Positions 1-7,334 are shown, numbered from the stretch's first letter. The stretch is 11,328 nucleotides of DNA from Syntrophomonadaceae bacterium (GCA_003551865.1 PUNU01000005.1:1-11328); one strand, 5' to 3'. Notes: a model not told the origin generated them from the letters alone. Program-made: numbers and translations.

Positions 1-960
1 CGGGGGGCGCCCGTCAAGGTGGCGGGAATAGTTTTCGATTCCGCTGCAGAAGCCGATCTCCTGCATCATTTCAAGGTCAAATCGAGTACGCTGTTCCAGG
101 CGCTGAGCTTCCAGCAGTTTGTTTTGACTTCTAAAGTAAGCAAGGCGCTCCTGCAGTTCCGCCTCAATATCGCCAACAGCACGCTGCAGCTGATCCGGAG
201 CGGTAACATAGTGGGTCGCCGGAAAAACGGCGGCATGATTACGCTCACCGATTACTTTTCCGCTGACTAGATCGATTTCCCGCAGGCGCTCAATTTCGTC
301 GCCAAAAAGCTCCACCCGCAGGGCCGCTTCCGAAAATGAGGCCGGGATTATTTCGAGCACATCGCCCCTGACCCTGAAGGTGCCCCGGTGAAAATCAATT
401 TCATTCCTCTGGTAGTGGATATCAACCAGGCGGCGAACAATTTCATCGCGGGTCATCCTGGCTCCCCGGCGCAGGGACAAAACCTGCTCCCTGTATTCAT
501 GCGGAGAACCGAGACCGTAAATACAGGATACCGAAGCCACAATGATAACATCCCGCCGCTCCAAAAGAGCGCTTGTCGCTGAATGACGGAGCTTGTCTAT
601 TTCATCGTTAATCGATGAGTCCTTTTCGATATAGGTATCACTCTGCGGCAGGTAGGCTTCCGGCTGGTAATAGTCGTAGTAGCTGATAAAGTATTCTACG
701 GCATTGTCGGGAAAAAGTTCTTTAAATTCACTGCAAAGCTGTGCGGCCAGGATTTTATTCGGAGCCATGACCAGTGTCGGCCGCTGGACCTGCTGAATGA
801 CATTGGCAATGGAATAAGTTTTTCCCGATCCGGTTACGCCCAGCAGGGTCTGGTAACGGGAGCCCCGGCGCAGTCCTTGCACCAGGGCTTTTATGGCATC
901 CGGTTGGTCACCGGAAGGTTTGAACTCTGATCTAATTTTAAAGCCACTGCTTCCGGACAA
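1..960 (-). CDS. uvrB: UvrABC excinuclease subunit B, N-terminal part (cut by window edge)
   Basis: UvrB is the damage-verifying helicase-like subunit of bacterial nucleotide excision repair. It is loaded by UvrA and recruits UvrC. The first 320 residues are in the window, about half of the usual ~660. Visible are the N-terminal motif FKPSGDQP (13-20), the Walker A motif GVTGSGKT (41-48) and the damage-probing beta-hairpin motif [10 protein letters not shown] (94-103), followed by the family sequences [12 protein letters not shown] and [11 protein letters not shown]. The start is TTG at 960, because GGGAGGTG lies 5 bases upstream and the Walker A position then matches the family. The frame stays open further upstream with ATGs at 1068 and 1065, but these lack a good ribosome-binding site. 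Small oddity: the helicase segment reads [12 protein letters not shown] where most homologues have NKTLAAQLYSEF. Homologues are often followed by uvrA and uvrC, which would lie off the left edge. Family assignment is certain. Confidence 0.97.
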   Translation of the reverse strand, partial: MSGSSGFKIRSEFKPSGDQPDAIKALVQGLRRGSRYQTLLGVTGSGKTYSIANVIQQVQRPTLVMAPNKILAAQLCSEFKELFPDNAVEYFISYYDYYQPEAYLPQSDTYIEKDSSINDEIDKLRHSATSALLERRDVIIVASVSCIYGLGSPHEYREQVLSLRRGARMTRDEIVRRLVDIHYQRNEIDFHRGTFRVRGDVLEIIPASFSEAALRVELFGDEIERLREIDLVSGKVIGERNHAAVFPATHYVTAPDQLQRAVGDIEAELQERLAYFRSQNKLLEAQRLEQRTRFDLEMMQEIGFCSGIENYSRHLDGRPP

Positions 961-965
961 AAATG

Positions 966-973
966 CACCTCCC
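966..973 (-). promoter_or_regulatory. Ribosome-binding site of uvrB, decides the TTG start
   Basis: The minus strand reads GGGAGGTG, then five bases, then TTG at 960. This near-perfect Shine-Dalgarno sequence is the reason for choosing TTG rather than the in-frame ATG codons 35 and 36 codons upstream. Confidence 0.85.
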
Positions 974-1118
974 GTCAGCGGCCTGTTAAACACCCAGTGA
1001 ATACAGGGACCGTTTCTATAAATTCCAAATAAAAAGAGAGCATACGGCAGAAAAAGACCGACCATCATAATTATCAGATACAGTCTTTCAACTGCTGCAT
1101 TATCCTCGTATGGTCATA

Positions 1119-1127
1119 ATTATATCA
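1119..1127 (-). promoter_or_regulatory. Extended -10 promoter reading toward uvrB
   Basis: The minus strand has TGATATAAT, a perfect TATAAT preceded by the TGN extension typical of sigma-A extended -10 promoters. No good -35 hexamer lies 16-18 bases upstream. Transcription would start near 1112, giving uvrB a leader of about 150 bases if translation starts at the TTG. The promoter lies just past the stop of the transporter remnant. Confidence 0.55.
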
Positions 1128-1138
1128 TAAGAATAAGG

Positions 1139-1276
1139 TTAATTGCGATTGCAAAATAATCCTGGTCGCCAGAGGGCAGGGTAACGGGCAGCCTTAGCCG
1201 GCGATAGCATCTGAGTCTTGTCACCAAGTTCAGCCACGAAAACAGCGGCAAAGGCCGCCGCAGCTGCTGCCGGCAA
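1139..1276 (-). pseudogene. Remnant of a UPF0016/GDT1-family cation (Mn2+) transporter gene
   Basis: A 45-codon frame on the minus strand, from a TTG at 1276 to a TAA ending at 1139, contains FAAVFVAELGDKTQML. This includes the hallmark ELGDKT (E-x-G-D-K-S/T) of the UPF0016/TMEM165/GDT1 family, whose bacterial members include the manganese exporter MneA. In intact proteins of about 90-200 residues the motif sits in the first transmembrane helix and is followed by a small hydrophobic stretch ending in AARY. Here the sequence continues SPAKAARYPALW, still resembling the family, then turns unrelated and stops. The proline and lysine inside the helix and the lack of any later helices argue for decay. 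AAGGTGG about eight bases before the TTG could be an old ribosome-binding site, so a short expressed peptide cannot be excluded. The motif match is seen in the sequence; loss of the rest of the gene is inferred. Confidence 0.7.
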
Positions 1277-1312
1277 AAGCTACACCACCTTGGGAGGATC
1301 TTTAAGCTTCTG

Positions 1313-2689
1313 TCACGCTTGTTTGTTTCGAGTTATTCTTTGTTTCAGGCGTTTGAGACCGGCCAGGGGATCCGGTTTTGCCATTTCCATGTAAACCGGG
1401 GAATCCGGTTCGGGCACCGGGATAAAGCCCAGTTCAACACAGCGGGGAAGAGAGGAATAAGACGAATACGATCTCACCCCAAGCTGAAATGGAGTTCGCA
1501 TCGATATCTTTTCCACTGCACTTTTTTTCAGGACCACCGAGAATGGTTTTTCATGACGCATGCCTTCCAGGTGAACCATGAAATAGCTCTCATCTATTTT
1601 TTTTGCCAGTTCCCCGGTTTTTTTAACCGCCTCGCCGTTTACCTTTAAAATAATGTCCTCGGCCGCCAAACCGGCTTCCTCGGCGTCTGTTTTGGGCAAT
1701 ACCGACATCAACTTCACCCCTCCGGACCCCTTGAGATGGCGTGGTTGGCGGCTGTATTCCACTTTTTTACCGTAAAGAATAAGCAGTTCATGGCCCAGGG
1801 GAGCAAAGATGACCCCGGGTAGAACCAGGTAAGGCATAAATTCCGCTCCAATAGCCACGATGAGCAGAACGATGCTGTAAATGCCCAGGTAACGGGCCGA
1901 AAAACGGGATCTTTCCTGAGGCGTGGAAGAAAGAGCTATGTCGGCATAGCCGAGACCGGCAGCGATCGGTATAACCATATACTGAAGGCTTTTTCCCGGG
2001 CCGGGTTCAAAAGCCGGTTCCAGGATCGGCCACCAGTCAGGCATGCTTACACCGACAATCTCGGCTTCAGGGATCATGGTTGCCAGCATTGCCACCAGGG
2101 GAATGGGCCAAAAACGCTGCAGCATATATGCGCCAACTACTTTGCCTTTGTTTTCTTTTAAATAAATAGGACTGCTTCCCCAGTGCCCGCCGATATAGAT
2201 AAGCAGTGCTTCAATTAGATGGAGTAACCCTATCAGCACCAGCACGGCCGGGATATGAACCCGCAGCAGCGATTCGACAACAGCATTATCCGCAAGCCCC
2301 GGAAAAAGGGGCACAGCCAGGTGGCGGGCAACCAGCACTAAGACGCCGACAATTCCACCTGCGTAAGAAAAACAAAGGTAGCGGGGATTAATCAGCAGTA
2401 AAAGAATTGCAACAGGCCAGATGAAATATAGACCGATCTGCTCCAGGGAGAGCCCCAGGAAGATGAAAACGGCGCCGGCAAAGAACCCGCCCAGTGCACC
2501 CAGGACAATAGAATAAAGCATCTGCCCGCTCAATTTGTTGATGGGATACCCGAAGAGCTTTGTTTCATTAGCGGCCTGGCGCCTGTACTGCATGAAGCAG
2601 ATAAAAAGCACTATCCAAAATATGGGCATTATAAAAGCCATCATGAAAGTTGCAAAAAAAACCTGGCTTACTTCAAAAAAAAGCTCCAT
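1313..2689 (-). CDS. MinJ-like polytopic membrane protein with C-terminal PDZ domain
   Basis: A 458-residue membrane protein. About eight or nine hydrophobic segments fill residues 5-305 (for example 11-32, 57-81, 88-124, 147-167, 269-305). They are followed by a PDZ domain at about 318-390, with VKLMSVLPKTDAEEAGL and DIILKVNGEAV, and a short polar tail. In B. subtilis the PDZ membrane protein next to ftsEX and ctpB is MinJ, which links the division-site Min proteins to DivIVA. Architecture and position match, but sequence identity to MinJ was not tested and the role here is inferred. The start is ATG at 2689, four bases after the ctpA stop. An upstream in-frame ATG at 2737 would add 16 polar residues and overlap ctpA by 44 bases, which is less likely. 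The ribosome-binding site is weak (GGGGGT, 13 bases away), so translation is probably coupled to ctpA. The stop is TGA. Confidence 0.85.
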   Translation of the reverse strand: MELFFEVSQVFFATFMMAFIMPIFWIVLFICFMQYRRQAANETKLFGYPINKLSGQMLYSIVLGALGGFFAGAVFIFLGLSLEQIGLYFIWPVAILLLLINPRYLCFSYAGGIVGVLVLVARHLAVPLFPGLADNAVVESLLRVHIPAVLVLIGLLHLIEALLIYIGGHWGSSPIYLKENKGKVVGAYMLQRFWPIPLVAMLATMIPEAEIVGVSMPDWWPILEPAFEPGPGKSLQYMVIPIAAGLGYADIALSSTPQERSRFSARYLGIYSIVLLIVAIGAEFMPYLVLPGVIFAPLGHELLILYGKKVEYSRQPRHLKGSGGVKLMSVLPKTDAEEAGLAAEDIILKVNGEAVKKTGELAKKIDESYFMVHLEGMRHEKPFSVVLKKSAVEKISMRTPFQLGVRSYSSYSSLPRCVELGFIPVPEPDSPVYMEMAKPDPLAGLKRLKQRITRNKQA

Positions 2690-2693
2690 TGCT

Positions 2694-4184
2694 TTAGTCG
2701 TTACCCCCGATAATATTCCACAGGTTCGGTTTTTCAATTAACTCGAGAGCATAATTCAACTGCTCATCCTTATCGTGCGATGCCACGTCGAGAGCTTCGC
2801 GCAGTTCAACCCAGGTAAGGTCATCAAAATTTCCACTGCGCTCCAGACCACTGTCAGTTTGAAAATCGGCCAGAACCCTGGAAGTCTGTGAATCAAAATA
2901 TCCGGTAACCTCAATCCGGTATCCTATTTGTTCCAGCATTTGCTGCAGCATTTCCACATCCGGTCCGTAATCACCTTGCTCCAGGGTGCCGGGATGGAAA
3001 TAGCGGTAATACCGCAGTGCGTCCGGCATTTCGACCTTAAAATCAGGTTTTATACCGTGCTCGTCTATGTTAATGCCCGCTGGAGTGTAGTAGTTGGCCA
3101 CCGTCAGCAAAATGGCATTGCCACCGGACAAGCGCTCCAACTGCTGGACCGAAGCTTTGCCAAAAGTTTTCTGGCCAACCAGTAAAGCCGCACCCCGGTC
3201 CTGGAGAGCGCCGGCTAAAAGTTCAGCCGAACTGGCCGATTCCTCATTAATCAAAACTACGATCGGATAGTGCTTGGGGGAGGCATTGGAATAATAAACC
3301 TGCTGAACCTCTTCGTCTCTTCCGACCAGCTTTACTATTTCACCCTCCGGAACAAGCTGCTCAGCCACTTTCACGGCCTGTTCCACCAGGCCGCCGGGGT
3401 TATTGCGCAGATCAAGAATCAAACCTTTACCCAAACCCTCCTGCTCCATTAATGCAAATTTATCGAGAAATTCAGCAGCTGTTCTGCTGTCAAAATTGCT
3501 GATTTTAATATAGCCCAGGCCTCTATCCAGCATTTCGGTGAAAACAGTTTGCACTTTTATTTCTTCCCGCTCTACCACAAGTTCAAGCGGTTCATCAGCG
3601 CCCGGCCTTTTGATCTTTATATCGACAGCAGTGTCGGGAGGCCCCCTGAGCAGTTCAACAGCACGTTCCAGGCCTTCTCCGGTAAGTGCACTGCCCCCGG
3701 CTTCGATAATGCGATCTCCCGGACTGAGCCCGCTCCTTTCCGCAGGAGTTTTAGGAAAAACTTCAAAAACTACTATGTGCCGGTTGGATTCAATAATTCG
3801 CACGCCGATACCTCCGTAAGAACCGCGGGTGTCGGTTAAAAATTCGTCCAGCTCTACAGGGTCATAAAAGCGGACCTGGGGATCGTCAACACTGTCGATA
3901 ACCCCCCTGACAGCTCCTTCGACCAGCTTTTCAATTTCCACCTCATGGAAATAATTATCTTCAATCGTATCTATTGCTTCCCATATTATTGCCAATTCGG
4001 ATTCAACCGTTTCTTTTCCGGGCTCATATCTGATTACGGTTTTTTCTTCTTCCTCCAAAGCGGCAGGTTCTTCCCGGCCGCCAAAAATAAGATAATTTGC
4101 CACATTGGTCCCAATTAGCAGCGCCAGGAAAATTAACAGCCACAAAGCAATTTTACGACCATCAAACTGAACCTTTTGTGTCAA
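2694..4184 (-). CDS. ctpA: S41 carboxyl-terminal processing protease with PDZ and peptidoglycan-binding domains
   Basis: A membrane-anchored serine protease of 496 residues. In order: short cytoplasmic tail, one transmembrane helix (about 11-33), S41 N-terminal helical region (about 60-120), PDZ domain (about 121-195, SYGGIGVRI ... PGDRIIEAGG), S41 catalytic core (about 220-385) and a C-terminal peptidoglycan-binding-1 domain (about 404-464). The family's Ser-Lys-Gln catalytic set is present: S318 in ESASSAE, and K343 and Q347 in GKASVQ, with the canonical 25-residue Ser-Lys spacing. CtpB beside ftsEX in B. subtilis trims a sporulation factor, and other Ctp proteases degrade murein hydrolases; the substrate here is unknown. 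I chose TTG at 4184 because AGGAG lies nine bases upstream. GTG at 4211 would add nine residues but has no good ribosome-binding site. A long leader with a candidate promoter precedes the gene. Confidence 0.95.
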   Translation of the reverse strand: MTQKVQFDGRKIALWLLIFLALLIGTNVANYLIFGGREEPAALEEEEKTVIRYEPGKETVESELAIIWEAIDTIEDNYFHEVEIEKLVEGAVRGVIDSVDDPQVRFYDPVELDEFLTDTRGSYGGIGVRIIESNRHIVVFEVFPKTPAERSGLSPGDRIIEAGGSALTGEGLERAVELLRGPPDTAVDIKIKRPGADEPLELVVEREEIKVQTVFTEMLDRGLGYIKISNFDSRTAAEFLDKFALMEQEGLGKGLILDLRNNPGGLVEQAVKVAEQLVPEGEIVKLVGRDEEVQQVYYSNASPKHYPIVVLINEESASSAELLAGALQDRGAALLVGQKTFGKASVQQLERLSGGNAILLTVANYYTPAGINIDEHGIKPDFKVEMPDALRYYRYFHPGTLEQGDYGPDVEMLQQMLEQIGYRIEVTGYFDSQTSRVLADFQTDSGLERSGNFDDLTWVELREALDVASHDKDEQLNYALELIEKPNLWNIIGGND

Positions 4185-4193
4185 TTCATCCAA

Positions 4194-4198
4194 CTCCT
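4194..4198 (-). promoter_or_regulatory. Ribosome-binding site of ctpA
   Basis: AGGAG on the minus strand lies nine bases before the TTG at 4184. It favours that start over the GTG at 4211. An ATG at 4189 lies between them in another frame and meets a stop after one codon. Confidence 0.5.
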
Positions 4199-4323
4199 GT
4201 CCGCCGGGCACAAGATTTTTTTTGCCCCTGCAACCAGTGCCCTGTCAATTAAGTTTGTTCTGTTTTTAATTCGCAGTTGTTGCAAGCCGGCGCTCTTACT
4301 ATCTTTAGTGTTAACAGTATAAT

Positions 4324-4347
4324 CATCCAGGGCCAATCCACTGGATG
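4324..4347. repeat. 7-bp inverted repeat near the predicted 5' end of the ctpA transcript
   Basis: CATCCAG (4324-4330) and CTGGATG (4341-4347) are perfect inverted copies separated by ten bases. They begin just downstream of the candidate -10 box at 4356-4364, so the element could be an operator or a hairpin at the start of the mRNA. No T-run follows on the minus strand, so it does not look like a terminator. Confidence 0.45.
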
Positions 4348-4355
4348 CTTAAACT

Positions 4356-4364
4356 ATAATAACA
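4356..4364 (-). promoter_or_regulatory. Candidate extended -10 promoter for ctpA and the MinJ-like gene
   Basis: The minus strand reads TGTTATTAT: a -10 hexamer with five of six consensus bases plus the TGN extension. I see no -35 box at normal spacing. Transcription would start near 4349, leaving a leader of about 165 bases. The position, after the probable terminator of the ftsEX unit, supports the call. Confidence 0.4.
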
Positions 4365-4406
4365 CAAAAATCCGTTTACCTGTATCCCCGCTATCCCGGC
4401 AAAATT

Positions 4407-4444
4407 TCAGCCATCCCGCTTCGTTTTTTCGCCGGGATGGCTGA
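4407..4444 (-). terminator. Inverted repeat, probable terminator of the ftsE-ftsX-hydrolase unit
   Basis: Two perfect 12-base arms (4407-4418 and 4433-4444; TCAGCCATCCCG and its complement) enclose a 14-base loop. The element lies 42 bases past the stop of the M23 hydrolase gene. On the minus strand the stem is followed by AATTTTG, a short U-tract, so termination may be partial. On the plus strand no T-run follows. Confidence 0.6.
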
Positions 4445-4486
4445 TCATTGAGACATGGAATTAACTCATTTAGATCTGCTCAGCAA

Positions 4487-5686
4487 CTAGAAATAATCCA
4501 TCGGGTTATAGCGGTGATCGGCTGCCCCGCTCGGATATCGGCGAACGGGATCTCTTTCATACTCCCTTACTTCAAAGTGAAGGTGGACACCGGTACTGTA
4601 ACCGGTAGTGCCGGCCCGAGCGATGCGCTGGCCTGCGGTGACAACATCCCCTTTTTGAACCAGCAAACTGCTCATGTGGGCATAAAGGGTTAGTGTCCCG
4701 CTGCCGTGGTCGATCATGATACAGTTGCCATATCCGCCGTTCCAACCTGAAAAAACAACCTGGCCATCCGCGGCGGCCAAAATATAGTTGGCTGCTCCAT
4801 GGTAAGGGGCTATATCGACTCCGCCGTGCCATGCCCGGGCACCGGTAAACGGATCCCTGCGCCAGCCATAACCGGAAGTGATCCTGGTCGGGGGCTCAAT
4901 CGGCCAGAACAGGTCACCTTCTACACCGCTAAACTGACTTTGTGCTTCAGCAATCAACTGGCGAATTAAAGACTCAAGTTCCTCTGCTTCCTGCTCCAGG
5001 TTGCCGATCGCTTCCATATTGCGGGCAATCTCGACCTGGAGTCCTTCAAGGATTATTTCCCTCTCAGCTGCAGCCTGCTCCATTTCCGCTTCATTGGCTG
5101 CAACCTGGCTGCGCATATTCTCCAGGTGACGCTTTTTTTCATCCAGTTCGTCTTTTTTGGCCTGGATTAAATCTCTTTCCGCCTGGATTTCTTCGATTAA
5201 ACGCATATCGTTTGAAGCAATAATGCTCAGATTATGCAGGCGGGTTAGAAAGTCGGAAAAACTTTTCGCTTCAAAAAGCACTTCTATATATGGCACCATC
5301 CCGTACTGTTGGATGGCCCTTAACCGCAAATTAAGCAGCTCTTCCTGCCGGCTCAGCTCTTCTTCAGCTTCGGCCAACTCCGCTTCGGTGCGGCTAATCT
5401 CACGTTCAACTTCTTTTATTTCTCCGGCCAGCTGGTCCAGTTCTGCGCGAAGTTCATTAATGCGGCTTTCAAGTGCTTCTAACTCTTCTTTCAGGGCAGC
5501 TTCCCGGTTTAACCGCTGTTCAAGGGCGCTTTCTTCATCCCGCCGCCTTTTTTCAATATCTTCCAGCTCCTGCTGCCTTTCTTCGATCTCGCCTTCAATG
5601 CTTGCATATGTGGGAATAAATACGGAAGCAGCAATAAAAACAGACAGGAGCAGTATTATTATCCACCTATTTTTCCCGGCTGCCAT
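4487..5686 (-). CDS. Secreted coiled-coil murein hydrolase, M23/LytM family (EnvC/CwlO/PcsB-like partner of FtsEX)
   Basis: A 399-residue exported protein. A signal peptide (about 1-29) leads into a long charged coiled coil (30-125), a PcsB/EnvC-type hinge (YGMVPYIEVLFEAKSFSDFL, 128-147), a second coiled coil (155-250) and a C-terminal LytM/M23 domain (about 262-385). The zinc-peptidase residues are present: H287 and D291 in HGGVD, H337 in YAHMSS, and H368/H370 in HLHFE. M23 enzymes of this kind cut peptidoglycan cross-bridge or stem peptides. In E. coli (EnvC), Streptococcus (PcsB) and Bacillus (CwlO), a coiled-coil protein of this kind is controlled by FtsX through its coiled coil. Unlike EnvC, whose own active site is degenerate, this copy looks catalytically competent. 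The start is ATG at 5686, with GGGAGG ten bases upstream. It follows ftsX by 50 bases, so the three genes are probably one unit. Its direct control by this FtsX is inferred. Confidence 0.93.
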   Translation of the reverse strand: MAAGKNRWIIILLLSVFIAASVFIPTYASIEGEIEERQQELEDIEKRRRDEESALEQRLNREAALKEELEALESRINELRAELDQLAGEIKEVEREISRTEAELAEAEEELSRQEELLNLRLRAIQQYGMVPYIEVLFEAKSFSDFLTRLHNLSIIASNDMRLIEEIQAERDLIQAKKDELDEKKRHLENMRSQVAANEAEMEQAAAEREIILEGLQVEIARNMEAIGNLEQEAEELESLIRQLIAEAQSQFSGVEGDLFWPIEPPTRITSGYGWRRDPFTGARAWHGGVDIAPYHGAANYILAAADGQVVFSGWNGGYGNCIMIDHGSGTLTLYAHMSSLLVQKGDVVTAGQRIARAGTTGYSTGVHLHFEVREYERDPVRRYPSGAADHRYNPMDYF

Positions 5687-5736
5687 GGATGCTTTTCCTC
5701 CCTGATAATTAAACAGTTATTAAACTATCTCTCTAT

Positions 5737-6624
5737 TTATACTCGCAAAAACCGGCCCATGGAAAAAGTACTGCCCAGGATGCCCAGGCCGGTGCCCAGG
5801 GGAATCAAATATTTGCCCAGTTCAAAAATTACATAATCCAAGGGCAGCAAGCTTAAAAACATTAGGTTGCTGACCACCAGCCAGTCCACGGCCTGATGGT
5901 AAATATAATAAAGAACGGCCAGTGGTATTGCTGCCCCGATAAATCCCATCAACAGGCCTTCGAGAAGAAAAGGCCAGCGTATAAACCAGTTGGTGGCTCC
6001 TACATATTTCATGATCTCTATTTCTTTTTTGCGCATCATTACAGTTAGCTTTATCGTATGCGAAATCAAGAAAACGGCAGTGATTGAAAGCCCAATCATT
6101 AAAGCCAGTCCCACCAGCTGAATGATCCCGGTAACAGCAAATAATTCTTCTACATACCCCTGGCCATAAAAAACTGTAGAAACACCGGCGTAGGTTTCAA
6201 TTTCTTCTGCCAGGGGAACAACCGCTTCGGGAACAACTGTTCTTACCTCATATGAAGCGAGCAGTGGGTTCTCCGCGGCAATATCGTAACCTTCAAGCAT
6301 CCCCCCCAACTGGCTCTGCAGCCGGCTCATATGATCTTCACTGGAAACATAACGGACTTGATCCACCTCGGGATGATGCTCCAGTTTCCGGCGCAGTTCC
6401 TCTGTTGTAGCCCGATCGGCTCCTTCATCCAGGTAAGCAACAATTTCAACCTGTTCTTTTACCTCATCGGTAATATGAGTAACGTTAAGGTTGATCAGCA
6501 TAAAAAGGCCCAGCATAAGAAGAGTCACAACAACTACTCCGGTCGAGGTTATGCACATCCAGCGGTTGCGGTAAAGGCCTTTTAATGTTTCACCAATAAT
6601 ATAGATCAAACCGCTAATGGACAT
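5737..6624 (-). CDS. ftsX: Cell-division ABC transporter-like permease FtsX
   Basis: FtsX is the membrane half of the FtsEX complex, which transmits ATP hydrolysis by FtsE to a wall hydrolase outside the cell rather than transporting a substrate. The 295-residue protein has the FtsX layout: cytoplasmic N-terminus, TM1 (about 22-45), a large extracytoplasmic domain (46-164) that in homologues binds the hydrolase coiled coil, then TM2 (165-188), TM3 (219-242) and TM4 (268-288). The conserved cytoplasmic loop RKKEIEIMKYVGAT lies before TM3. The start is ATG at 6624: AAGGGG lies about ten bases upstream, and this start overlaps the ftsE stop by 11 bases, which suggests translational coupling. An in-frame ATG at 6648 would add eight residues with a poorer site. 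The gene downstream is the M23 hydrolase expected as its partner. Confidence 0.96.
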   Translation of the reverse strand: MSISGLIYIIGETLKGLYRNRWMCITSTGVVVVTLLMLGLFMLINLNVTHITDEVKEQVEIVAYLDEGADRATTEELRRKLEHHPEVDQVRYVSSEDHMSRLQSQLGGMLEGYDIAAENPLLASYEVRTVVPEAVVPLAEEIETYAGVSTVFYGQGYVEELFAVTGIIQLVGLALMIGLSITAVFLISHTIKLTVMMRKKEIEIMKYVGATNWFIRWPFLLEGLLMGFIGAAIPLAVLYYIYHQAVDWLVVSNLMFLSLLPLDYVIFELGKYLIPLGTGLGILGSTFSMGRFLRV

Positions 6625-7303
6625 GAGCGTAAATCCCCTTTTGCTCATCGCCTACCAGTTTGCCGTTATCGAGGTATAAAACCCTCTTTTTAAAGCGATC
6701 CACGATATCCCTGTCGTGGGTGCCCACCAGGACCGTGGTACCGCGCAGGTTGATACTGCGAAGCAAGTTCATAATGTCCAGCGACGTCCCCGGGTCCAGG
6801 TTGCCGGTCGGTTCGTCAGCTATTATCATTGCCGGCCGGTTCGCTATGGCACGGGCAAGGCCGACTCGCTGCTGCTCCCCGCCGGAAAGATCCAGCACCC
6901 TGGACCTCGCTTTGTCCTGCAGTCCAACCAGCCCGAGGACATGAGGAACCCTGCGCCTGATCTCTTTTCTCGAGGCCCCGATAACCATCATGGCAAAAGC
7001 GACGTTGTCATATGCCGTCCGCTCTTCCATTAACCTAAAGTCCTGGAACACTACCCCGATATTGCGCCGCAGATATGGAAGCCTGTGGCGCGGCAGGCGG
7101 GCCACATCCCGCCCGAAAACCTTAAGCTTTCCTTCCGCAGGTTTTAGTTCCCTTATAATCAGTTTCAGCATTGTCGACTTCCCGGCGCCGCTCGAGCCGA
7201 CAAAAAAAACAAATTCACCCCGCTCAATAAAAAAGCTTATATCTTCAAGGGCATACTGCCACCCTTTTTCATAACGCATGAATAAATTTTTTGCTTCAAC
7301 CAT
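6614..7303 (-). CDS. ftsE: Cell-division ATP-binding protein FtsE
   Basis: FtsE is the ABC-type ATPase of the FtsEX complex, acting at the cytoplasmic face of the division site or lateral wall. The 229-residue product equals the usual family length. Motifs: Walker A GSSGAGKST (36-44), Q-loop Gln87 in VVFQDFRLM, ABC signature LSGGEQQRVGLARA (139-152), Walker B IIADEP (160-165), then TGNLD, and the H-loop His196 in VGTHD. All catalytic positions are intact. The start is ATG at 7303, with AAAGG nine bases upstream. A GTG at 7324 in the same frame would add seven residues but has a weaker site and an atypical N-terminus. Two candidate promoters lie within about 110 bases upstream. The stop codon lies inside the beginning of ftsX. 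Confidence 0.97.
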   Translation of the reverse strand: MVEAKNLFMRYEKGWQYALEDISFFIERGEFVFFVGSSGAGKSTMLKLIIRELKPAEGKLKVFGRDVARLPRHRLPYLRRNIGVVFQDFRLMEERTAYDNVAFAMMVIGASRKEIRRRVPHVLGLVGLQDKARSRVLDLSGGEQQRVGLARAIANRPAMIIADEPTGNLDPGTSLDIMNLLRSINLRGTTVLVGTHDRDIVDRFKKRVLYLDNGKLVGDEQKGIYAHVH

Positions 7304-7334
7304 CCAGTCCGACCTTTCCCGCACATTCTTGATA

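Larger units (their letters stand above)
961..1312. other. Gene-poor gap between the MinJ-like gene and uvrB
   Basis: These 352 bases hold no intact gene. The right part (1139-1276) carries a remnant of a UPF0016 transporter gene. The left part is AT-rich and carries an extended -10 promoter at 1119-1127 and the uvrB ribosome-binding site. On the minus strand the uvrB frame is open from about 1110 to 960 and would encode a short hydrophobic stretch; I treat this as leader rather than protein. I see no convincing terminator behind the MinJ-like gene and no Firmicutes-type LexA box (CGAAC-N4-GTTCG). Confidence 0.7.

Noticed and set aside
985..1020. Sequence around CAGGGACCGTTTC resembling transposase-associated repeat units seen in some Firmicutes
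   Set aside because: Only one copy is in the window, without a clear mate, hairpin or transposase. The resemblance is from memory and too short to support a call.
4212..4260. TTGACA at about 4240 on the minus strand as a -35 box for ctpA
   Set aside because: No -10-like hexamer lies 16-18 bases downstream; that stretch reads GCAAAAAAAA and runs directly into the possible GTG start.
5157..5705. A 182-codon open frame on the plus strand, rich in serine and arginine
   Set aside because: It lies opposite the coiled-coil part of the M23 hydrolase. Glu/Leu-rich codons read backwards give low-complexity Ser/Arg, and there is no family resemblance.
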